Part shown: positions 53,303 to 62,303 of the stretch, in pieces
Layout of the letters: the number at the start of each line of letters is the position of its first letter
How positions within the stretch are numbered: the stretch's first letter is position 1
Source of the DNA: Comamonas denitrificans
GTDB taxonomy: Bacteria > Pseudomonadota > Gammaproteobacteria > Burkholderiales > Burkholderiaceae_C
Direction of reading: 5' to 3'
DNA length: 64,000 nucleotides
Assembly (NCBI RefSeq): GCF_017368815.1
Contig: NZ_JAFNME010000003.1
Coordinates: 99,900-163,899, forward strand
Notes under the pieces: generated by a model
The model's database searches: none
Told to the model about the DNA's origin: nothing
The model's input: the letters and a program-made list of their open reading frames with translations, nothing else
Position numbers and translations under genes: made by a program

Positions 53303-54367
53303 TTACGCGACCTGCAGTGTCGGATAGTCTGTATAGCCCTTGGCGCCACCTGCGTAGAACGTGTTGGAGTCAGGCGCGTTCAGCGGTGCCTTGGCCCTGA
53401 TGCGTGCGGGCAGGTCCGGGTTAGCCAGGAAGGCGGTGCCAAAGGCCACCGCGTCAAGCTTACCTTCGGCAATAGCTGCCTCTGCCTCATCAGCGCTGTA
53501 ACCCATATTGCCCACCAACACGCCCTTGTACTTTTCACGCGCTACGGGCATGACATCGGCCTTCTGCACGCCGAAGAAATCGGCGCGCATCACGTGCAGG
53601 TAGGCTAACTTGAAGGCATTGAGCCTATCGGCCAGGAAGCCGATGAGGGCCAGCGGATCGCTGTCCTTCATGCTGTTGTAGCTGTTGAGGGGCGACAGGC
53701 GCAGACCCACACGTTCGGAACCGATCGCCTGGGTCACGGCAGTGAGTACCTCGAACAGCAAACGTGCACGGTTTTCCAGCGATCCGCCGTAAGCATCGGT
53801 GCGCTGGTTGGGCGTGTCGCGCAGAAACTGGTCAATCAGGTAGCCGTTGGCGCCGTGTACTTCCACACCATCAAAGCCGGCGGCAATGGCGTTGCGTGCG
53901 CCTTGAGCAAACGCAGCCACGATGCCGGGAATCTCTTCGACGCTCAGGGGGCGGGGCACCGCGTGCGGCACCTTGCCTTGGGGCGTGTGGATCTCACCCT
54001 CAATAGCGGTGGCGCTGCTGGAGACAATGGGGGCGCCATCGGCAGCGCCAGGGTAGGCTGCGCGGCCAGCGTGCCAGATCTGCATGAAGATGCGTCCGCC
54101 CTTGGCGTGCACCGCGTCGGTCACCTGCCTCCAGGCTGCAATCTGCGCGTCGTTGTAGATGCCAGGCTCATTGACGAAGGCCGATGTACCGGGCGCCACC
54201 ATGGTGCATTCGGAAATCAGCAGGCCGCCGGTGGCTCGCTGGCTGTAGTACTCGGCCATCAGCGCGTTGGGCATGTGGCCAGCGTCGGCACGGGTGCGGG
54301 TCAGCGGTGCCAGAAGGATGCGGTTGGGCAGGGTGAGAGAACCTACTTGAAGTGGATTGAATAGCAT
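53303..54367 (-). CDS. nemA: Old yellow enzyme-type alkene reductase (NemA-like)
   Basis: FMN-dependent ene reductase acting on electrophilic alkenes, quinones or nitro compounds. 354 aa. Landmarks: FNPLQVGSLTLPNRILLAPLTRTRA with the flavin-tuning Thr, QIWHAGRAA, the substrate-binding His/Asn pair and Tyr of VEVHGANGYLIDQFLRD, and RTDAYGGSLENRARLLFEV. Lies downstream of and in the same direction as a GlxA-type regulator. Together with the ABM protein it forms a small electrophile/quinone-response group (inference). Confidence 0.92.
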   Translation of the reverse strand: MLFNPLQVGSLTLPNRILLAPLTRTRADAGHMPNALMAEYYSQRATGGLLISECTMVAPGTSAFVNEPGIYNDAQIAAWRQVTDAVHAKGGRIFMQIWHAGRAAYPGAADGAPIVSSSATAIEGEIHTPQGKVPHAVPRPLSVEEIPGIVAAFAQGARNAIAAGFDGVEVHGANGYLIDQFLRDTPNQRTDAYGGSLENRARLLFEVLTAVTQAIGSERVGLRLSPLNSYNSMKDSDPLALIGFLADRLNAFKLAYLHVMRADFFGVQKADVMPVAREKYKGVLVGNMGYSADEAEAAIAEGKLDAVAFGTAFLANPDLPARIRAKAPLNAPDSNTFYAGGAKGYTDYPTLQVA

Positions 54368-54515
54368 GTGGATGAAAACCCAGATTAGTGAACAGAAAAC
54401 AGTGGAAAAGCTAACAGTATTCCCAATACTCAGACCTTTGAAAGGTCTCTGAACTTTGAAAGGTCACTGAAGACTGCTTTGGCACGGCTGGTGCTTTTGC
54501 ACCCAACGCCTTTGG

Positions 54516-55478
54516 TCATCCACCGCGTCGCAACTCCCTGACACCCCGGCCCAGCTTGCGGCGCAACAGGGCCCGCAGGGTCACCCCATCCGAGTAACCG
54601 ACCTGTGCGGCGACCTGGTCGACGCTGGCGTTCCCGGTGCGCAAGAGATGGACGGCATGCTCCACGCGCAGGTCCTGGAAATACGACAGCGGTGTCTTTC
54701 CCAAAACGCTTTGCAACCGCCGCGCCAAGGTGCGCTGGCTTGTGCCTGCGGCGCTGGCCGCCTCGGCCAGCGAGAACCCCTGCGCGAGCCGACGTCTGGC
54801 CCAGCACTCGAAGCGCTCCACCATCGGGTCGGCATGCGCAAGGTGGTCGGGAATCACGAACTCGGCTTGCGAACTGCGCGCCTCGACCAGCAGATAGCGT
54901 GCCACCAGGGCCGCCAGCGCCGGACTGCGCCCTCGGATGATGCGCAAGGCCAAGTCGACGTGGGCCAAAGCGGCACCCGCGGTGGTGAAGCGTGTCGAGT
55001 TCACGATCATGCGTGACTCGTCCAGCGTGACGTTCGGATAGCGCTGCCGAAACATCGGCCCCAGCCACCATGACGTCGTCGCACGATGCCCATCAAGCAG
55101 GCCACTCTCTGCAAGCAAGAAACTACCGGAGCAAGCGGCACCAAGGTGCGCGCCAGCGGTGGACCACTGCTGTAGCGCCGCGACCGCGTCGGGCACATCG
55201 GGGCGTGTGAGTCGAGCCGAGAGCGTGTCAGGCATCTTGTCGCCAAACGCTGGCACGAGCACGACGTCTGGTTCGGGCACACCATGCGCAGTGACCACGG
55301 GGACCGTCAAGCCTTGCGCAGTTCGGATGCGACGCCGCACGCCCACCAGCGTGAGCTCTATGTGCGCGGGAGCCTGTGGCAGCGAGCCCGCCATCGCATT
55401 GGCTAAGCCCACTGTGTCAGTGAGCGCCGCAAGCCCCAGATCAAACACGCCATCACAAATAAGGAGGTGGAGTTTCAT
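54516..55478 (-). CDS. GlxA-type transcriptional regulator (DJ-1/PfpI domain plus AraC HTH)
   Basis: 320 aa from MKLHLLICDGVFDLGLAAL (an earlier ATG at 55529 would add 17 residues; neither start has a good ribosome site). Residues about 1-175 form a class I glutamine amidotransferase-like domain with the nucleophile-elbow Cys in LGAACSGSFLLAESGLLDG. Residues about 215-315 are an AraC double HTH (FSLAEAASAAGTSQRTLARRLQSVLG; SVDQVAAQVGYSD). Divergent from the ABM gene with an inverted repeat between them, and upstream of nemA. Ligand unknown. Confidence 0.85.
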   Translation of the reverse strand: MKLHLLICDGVFDLGLAALTDTVGLANAMAGSLPQAPAHIELTLVGVRRRIRTAQGLTVPVVTAHGVPEPDVVLVPAFGDKMPDTLSARLTRPDVPDAVAALQQWSTAGAHLGAACSGSFLLAESGLLDGHRATTSWWLGPMFRQRYPNVTLDESRMIVNSTRFTTAGAALAHVDLALRIIRGRSPALAALVARYLLVEARSSQAEFVIPDHLAHADPMVERFECWARRRLAQGFSLAEAASAAGTSQRTLARRLQSVLGKTPLSYFQDLRVEHAVHLLRTGNASVDQVAAQVGYSDGVTLRALLRRKLGRGVRELRRGG

Positions 55479-55511
55479 GGCAACAATGATATCAATGTTG
55501 TCATTATTGCC
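55479..55511. promoter_or_regulatory. Inverted repeat between GlxA-type regulator and ABM gene
   Basis: GGCAACAATGATA and TGTCATTATTGCC form imperfect arms (11 of 13) separated by 7 bp in the divergent intergenic region. Candidate operator for the regulator; it abuts the regulator start codon, compatible with autorepression. Confidence 0.5.
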
Positions 55512-55595
55512 TATAGGGATGTCTGTCATGAAGACTTAGACTGCAGTCTCGTCGATCCCTTCACCCACTTTTCCATTTACCCAAAGGAATACATC

Positions 55596-55898
55596 ATGAC
55601 CAAGCTCGCCCTGTTTGTTCGCCTCGAAGCTAAACCCGGCCAGGAGGCTGCGCTTGCCGACTTCCTGGCCAGCGCACTGCCGCTCGCCAACGCCGAGTCC
55701 GGCACCACGGCCTGGTTCGCATTGAAGTTTGGCCCTTCGACGTTCGGTGTGTTCGATGCCTTTGCCGATGAGGCAGGTCGCCAAGCACATCTGAACGGCC
55801 AGATCGCCGCGGCCTTGATGGCCAACGCCGCGACCTTGCTCAGTTCTCCGCCCAATATCGAGAAGGTCGAACTGCTTGCAGCCAAACTGCCTGCATGA
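55596..55898 (+). CDS. Antibiotic biosynthesis monooxygenase (ABM) domain protein
   Basis: 100 aa from MTKLALFVRLEAKPGQEAAL with AAAGGAA before the ATG. Single ferredoxin-like ABM/YgiN-type domain: FVRLEAKPGQE, TTAWFALKFGPSTFGVFDAFADE, HLNGQIAAALM. Relatives are cofactor-free quinol monooxygenases or dimeric stress proteins. Divergent from the GlxA-type regulator, which probably controls it. Confidence 0.82.
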   Translation: MTKLALFVRLEAKPGQEAALADFLASALPLANAESGTTAWFALKFGPSTFGVFDAFADEAGRQAHLNGQIAAALMANAATLLSSPPNIEKVELLAAKLPA

Positions 55899-56225
55899 CA
55901 ACTCGGCCTTGACCCAATCAGGTCACGCTGCAGGATGGGGGGCACACAGCCCTACGTGCGATCCCAACCTCCTTGCTGTCATTCTTGCAGTTGGGCCACG
56001 GATGCAGCGCTGCAAGTGTTGGAATATGTGCTGGTGCTCAAAGGCATGCTCTCTGAATTTCAGGCAAGAAAAAAGCCCTGAGCGGTTGGCGCTCAGGGCT
56101 TTGAGTACAGGATAGCTAAGGAGTGGTTGCTTATATTTTATGCAAACAATTCCGTATAACCAAGCGTATAACGGTATATTGACTTTTAAAAAAGTCGTTA
56201 TAAATCAATAACTTAAAATGTATTT
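55899..56225. other. Intergenic region between ABM gene and tRNA-Ser
   Basis: 327 bp with no credible gene. It has a strong hairpin at 56072-56102 (separate entry). The AT-rich stretch 56130-56225 has two direct GTATAAC copies (in CCGTATAACCAAGC and CGTATAACGG) and the palindrome GACTTTTAAAAAAGTC next to the tRNA 3' end. The change in composition beside a tRNA end suggests a former integration boundary. Confidence 0.5.
56070..56103. terminator. Strong hairpin terminator downstream of tRNA-Ser
   Basis: Stem AAAGCCCTGAGC / GCTCAGGGCTTT with a 7-nt loop. The longer T-run is on the minus strand (TTTTTTCTTG), so it most likely ends the tRNA-Ser transcript. It can also stop ABM transcripts from the other side. 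Confidence 0.8.
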
Positions 56226-56315
56226 TGGCGGTGGGTCAGGGATTCGAACCCTGGAAGGACTTACATCCTTGCTAGTTTTCAAGACTAGTGCATTCAACCG
56301 CTCTGCCAACCCACC
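56226..56315 (-). tRNA. tRNA-Ser (anticodon UGA)
   Basis: Minus strand folds as a class II tRNA of 90 nt: acceptor GGTGGGT/ACCCACC, anticodon loop CTTGAAA with anticodon TGA, long variable arm, T arm CAGGG-TTCGAAT-CCCTG, encoded CCA at 56226-56228. It decodes UCA and probably UCG/UCU. Its 3' end borders the likely acquired segment to the left. Confidence 0.97.
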
Positions 56316-56472
56316 CAATGGCGTGGCGTGCCAAGCATTTGCGGCACCGCTTGAACCAAAGTGTTCAAGCAGGGTGTGCCTGCAACCGCTTTGCCACGCT
56401 TTGCAAGGAGCGCCATTCTACACAAGCTGAACGGGGGAAATCCGCTCGCTTGTGCAGCAGGTGCAGGCTGGT

Positions 56473-58767
<2,295 letters not shown>

Positions 58768-58831
58768 GGGGGTTTCGTACTTTGTGATTCAACAGTGAAC
58801 AGTGAATGGGGTGCAACAGGGTGGGGAAAAA

Positions 58832-59302
58832 TCAAGCGTTGCCCATCCCGACGGGGGCGGTGGAGCGGCGGTCGATTTTGCGGCTTAAAACCACCGAGGT
58901 GTAGGTCTGCTGGATGCCGTCAATCATTCCGATGCGGTCCAGCAGGGCATCGAGCTTTTCGTTGCTCTCGCAGCGCAAAAACACCATGTAGTCGTACTGG
59001 CCGCTGACGGCAGAGACTTCTTCGACTTCGACCAGGCGGTTGAGCGACTGCATCACCGAGGGGGCCATTTTGGGCTGCACCCGGATGCCGCAGTAGGCCC
59101 GCACGGCCGCTTGCTCCATGCGTTCACCCAGGCGCACGCCGTAGCCGGCGATGACGCTTTCTTGCTCCAGACGCGCGATGCGGGCCACCACGGTGGTGCG
59201 GGCCAAATTCATCTGCCGCGCCAGGTGGGCGGTGGATGCCCGGGCGTTCATGTGCAGCAGGCGCAGCAATTGGCGGTCAATGTCGTCTAAGCGGTAATCC
59301 AT
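58832..59302 (-). CDS. Lrp/AsnC-family transcriptional regulator
   Basis: 156 aa. N-terminal HTH (LDDIDRQLLRLLHMNARASTAHLARQMNLARTTVVARIARLE) and C-terminal RAM ligand/oligomerisation domain (VSAVSGQYDYMVFLRCESNEKLDALL). Sits upstream of maeB on the same strand and divergent from the IMPACT-family gene, 92 bp away. Effector, probably an amino acid, is unknown. Confidence 0.9.
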   Translation of the reverse strand: MDYRLDDIDRQLLRLLHMNARASTAHLARQMNLARTTVVARIARLEQESVIAGYGVRLGERMEQAAVRAYCGIRVQPKMAPSVMQSLNRLVEVEEVSAVSGQYDYMVFLRCESNEKLDALLDRIGMIDGIQQTYTSVVLSRKIDRRSTAPVGMGNA

Positions 59303-59394
59303 GGATGCAATTGTGCCTTGCCCATGGCGTGCTTATTGTTTGCTGAGCGCTCTTGTTGGTGTGTGGGGCCGATTGCGCTTAAGCTTTTGGCCCC

Positions 59395-59985
59395 ATGGCA
59401 AGTACGATTTTTTCTTCTGTTGATTACGAATTGGTGATTAAAAAAAGCCGCTTTATTGCGTGCATTCAGCCGGTGGCCGACCGCGCCAGCGCCCAGGCGG
59501 TGGTGCAGCAGCTGTGGGCCCAGCACCCAGATGCCGCGCACATTTGCTGGGCCTTGCTGGCGGGTGGGCAGTCGGCGGCGGTGGACGATGGCGAGCCCAG
59601 TGGCACCGCGGGCCGCCCGATGCTGGAGGTGCTGCGCCACCACGATTTGGAAGGAGTACTGGCCACCGTGGTGCGCTATTTCGGCGGGGTCAAACTGGGG
59701 GCCGGCGGCTTGGTGCGGGCCTATACCGATGCGGTGGCCCAGGCGCTGCAGCGGGCTGAAAAAGTGCCACTGCGGCGCTTGTGTACCCAGCAATGCGCTG
59801 TGTCCTACGCCCTGGAGGGCTGGATGCGCAGACAACTAGAGCAGTCAGCGGCCGTATTGCTTGCCGTTGAGCATCAAACCCAGGTAAAAATGCAATGGCA
59901 GATTGCGGAAGATGCTATGCAAAGCCTAACAGCCCGCATCAACGAGGCTGGCCAGGGGCGGGTGGCCTGGCTGGAGCATTGGTAG
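59395..59985 (+). CDS. yigZ: IMPACT/YigZ family protein
   Basis: 196 aa of the UPF0029/IMPACT family. Core motifs are KKSRFIACIQPV, the DDGEPSGTAGRPMLEVL stretch and LATVVRYFGGVKLGAGGLVRAYTDA, followed by a small ferredoxin-like C-terminal domain. Bacterial members are thought to act on translation or proteostasis; function is not firmly known. Plus strand, convergent with selD. Confidence 0.92.
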   Translation: MASTIFSSVDYELVIKKSRFIACIQPVADRASAQAVVQQLWAQHPDAAHICWALLAGGQSAAVDDGEPSGTAGRPMLEVLRHHDLEGVLATVVRYFGGVKLGAGGLVRAYTDAVAQALQRAEKVPLRRLCTQQCAVSYALEGWMRRQLEQSAAVLLAVEHQTQVKMQWQIAEDAMQSLTARINEAGQGRVAWLEHW

Positions 59986-60003
59986 GTGGTATGCGCCGCG
60001 CGC

Positions 60004-61068
60004 TTATTGGACTTGCACTTGGGCCGGGCCCGTTTGCATCGTGCCAATCACGCGGGCGGCACCAAAGCCGTGGCGGGAGAAGATCTCCAGTACCTGCGCG
60101 GCCACTTCGGGGCGGCACGATACCAGCAGGCCGCCGGAGGTTTGCGGGTCGGTCAGCACGGCCCGCTGGCTGGCGCTGATGTGCTCGCCCAGCACGACGT
60201 GCTCGCCATACGCGGCCCAGTTGCGGCCCGAAGCGCCAGTGACCACGCCTTGCTCGGCAAACGTTTGAATGCCCGGCAGCAGTGGCAGGGCGGCAGCATC
60301 AATGCAGGCGGTGAGCTGGGCACCCTTGGCCATCTCCAGCGCGTGGCCCAGCAAGCCAAAGCCGGTGACATCCGTCAGGGCATGCACGCCGGGCAATTGC
60401 GCCAAATCGGGGCCGGGGCGGTTCAGTTGCGTGGTGGCGCTGATCATGGCGGTGTAGCCGGTGGCATCGAGCAATTCTTTTTTGAGCGCGGCCGACAAAA
60501 TGCCCACGCCCAGCGGTTTGCCCAAAATCAGCACGTCGCCCGCCTGGGCATCGGCGTTGCGCTTGAGTTGCCGGGGATCCACGATGCCAATGGCCACCAG
60601 CCCGTAAATGGGTTCGACCGAGTCGATCGAATGCCCGCCCGCCAGCGGGATGCCCGCAGCGCGGCAGACGCTGGCCCCACCTTCCAAAATGGCCGCAATG
60701 GTGCTGTGCGGCAGCACATTGATCGGCATGCCAACAATGGCCAGCGCCATCAGCGGCGTGGCCCCCATGGCGTAAATATCCGACAGCGCATTGGTGGCAG
60801 CGATGCGGCCAAAGTCGTGTGGGTCATCGACGATGGGCATGAAAAAATCGGTCGTCGCCACAATCGCTTGGTGCTCATTGATGCGATAGACGGCGGCATC
60901 GTCGGCCGTTTCGGTGCCGACCAATAAATCTGGAAAAAATTGGGTGGGCAGGGTGCTTTGGCCAATCAGTTGGGCCAGGATGCCCGGGGCAATTTTGCAG
61001 CCACAGCCACCGCCATGCGAGAGCGAAGTTAAACGGGGAGCGGTGGTAGTAGCAAGGGTTTCAGACAT
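60004..61068 (-). CDS. selD: Selenide, water dikinase (selenophosphate synthetase)
   Basis: Makes selenophosphate from selenide and ATP. 354 aa from MSETLATTTAPRLTSLS (three residues longer if the first ATG is used). The active-site Cys and the second Cys lie in SHGGGCGCKIAPG, so it is a Cys form, not a selenoprotein. Metal/ATP sites include DDAAVYRI, TTDFFMPIVDDP and the glycine-rich TDVTGFGLLGHALEM. Divergent from selU; with no selA/selB in the window, local context points to tRNA selenation. Confidence 0.96.
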   Translation of the reverse strand: MSETLATTTAPRLTSLSHGGGCGCKIAPGILAQLIGQSTLPTQFFPDLLVGTETADDAAVYRINEHQAIVATTDFFMPIVDDPHDFGRIAATNALSDIYAMGATPLMALAIVGMPINVLPHSTIAAILEGGASVCRAAGIPLAGGHSIDSVEPIYGLVAIGIVDPRQLKRNADAQAGDVLILGKPLGVGILSAALKKELLDATGYTAMISATTQLNRPGPDLAQLPGVHALTDVTGFGLLGHALEMAKGAQLTACIDAAALPLLPGIQTFAEQGVVTGASGRNWAAYGEHVVLGEHISASQRAVLTDPQTSGGLLVSCRPEVAAQVLEIFSRHGFGAARVIGTMQTGPAQVQVQ

Positions 61069-61203
61069 GGCAGACACAAGGGGCGCAGTAACAATGGGGA
61101 ATGGGGCAAATTGTAGCGTTCAAGTTTTACGCCCTCTTCAGGGACCCAGGGGGCGGGGCTATGACAATGGCGGTTGTTTCATTTTTACCTGATGGCTTTT
61201 TAA

Positions 61204-62256
61204 ATGTCCCAGCGCCAGCCTGTTCGTGTTACCGAGATTGCCCGGTTTACCACCGTGATTGATGCTCGCTCTCCTGCTGAATTTGCCCTTGACCACATTC
61301 CGGGGGCGATCAACTGCCCGGTGCTCGATGATGCGCAGCGGGCCATCATTGGCACGCTGTACAAGCAGCAAGGCGCATTTGCAGCCAAGCGGCTGGGTGC
61401 CGCCTGGGTGGCCGCCAACTTGGCCCGGCATTTAACCACCACGTTGGCCGATCGCCCGGCGAACTGGAAGCCCTTGGTGTATTGCTGGCGTGGGGGGATG
61501 CGCAGCGGCTCCATGGTGACGTGGCTGCGCATGGTGGGCTGGGATGCGCAGCAGCTGACGGGGGGCTATAAAGCCTACCGCCACCACGTTGTGGAGCAGT
61601 TGCGCCAGCGGGTGCCGCAATTGCGGCTGCGGGTGGTGTGCGGGGCCACGGGCAGTGCCAAAACGCGCTTGCTGCATGCCCTGCAGGCGCAAGGGGCGCA
61701 GGTGCTCGATTTGGAGGGCCTGGCCTGTCACAAGGGGTCGCTGCTTGGAGCGGTGCCCGGCGTGGAGCAGCCCAGCCAAAAAGCGTTTGAGACGCGGCTG
61801 CTCCATGCCCTTGAGCAGTTGGATACGGCCCAGCCGATTTTCATTGAGGGCGAGAGCGCCAAGATTGGCCGCCTGGCTGTGCCGCTGGAGCTGATTGCCC
61901 AGATGCGCAGCGCCCCCGTGCTGGAGGTGCAAGCCACGCCTGACGTGCGGCTGGCGTTTTTGCTGCGCGATTACGCCTATTTGGGGGACGATGTGCCGCT
62001 GCTGTGCCAGCGGCTGGCCTTGCTCAAAGAGCTGCAGGGCAAAGAGACCATTGCCCGCTGGCAAGCCTGGGCGCAGGCGGGCGATTTCCGCAATTTGTTT
62101 GCCGAGCTGATGGCCTTGCACTACGACCCGCAGTACCTGCGCTCGCAAGCGCGCAACTTCCAGCAGTGGGCGCAGCGCCAGTCGGTGCAGGCCAGCAGCT
62201 TGAGCGAAGCTGGCATTGTGGATTTGGCCCGGCAGGTGCTGAAAAATATGCACTGA
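61204..62256 (+). CDS. selU: tRNA 2-selenouridine synthase
   Basis: Replaces sulfur of 2-thiouridine at the wobble position of some tRNAs with selenium, using SelD product (also called MnmH/YbbB). 350 aa: N-terminal rhodanese domain (DARSPAEFALDHIPGAINCPVLDD; catalytic Cys in PLVYCWRGGMRSGSM) and C-terminal P-loop domain (VVCGATGSAKTRLLHAL). Divergent from selD with about 135 bp between starts, so the pair probably shares control. Confidence 0.95.
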   Translation: MSQRQPVRVTEIARFTTVIDARSPAEFALDHIPGAINCPVLDDAQRAIIGTLYKQQGAFAAKRLGAAWVAANLARHLTTTLADRPANWKPLVYCWRGGMRSGSMVTWLRMVGWDAQQLTGGYKAYRHHVVEQLRQRVPQLRLRVVCGATGSAKTRLLHALQAQGAQVLDLEGLACHKGSLLGAVPGVEQPSQKAFETRLLHALEQLDTAQPIFIEGESAKIGRLAVPLELIAQMRSAPVLEVQATPDVRLAFLLRDYAYLGDDVPLLCQRLALLKELQGKETIARWQAWAQAGDFRNLFAELMALHYDPQYLRSQARNFQQWAQRQSVQASSLSEAGIVDLARQVLKNMH

Positions 62257-62303
62257 TGGCTGCCAGCAGACAGCACGCTGCGGGCTGATCTGGCGCGCTA
62301 GGG

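Noticed and set aside
53351..53365. TAGAACGTGTTGG resembling the B repeat end, inside the OYE gene
   Set aside because: Similarity stops after 10 bases and the stretch codes for conserved C-terminal residues (NTFYAGG); coincidence.
59460..59759. Second open frame overlapping the IMPACT-family gene
   Set aside because: Gly/Arg-rich shadow frame; the +1 frame gene has clear family motifs.
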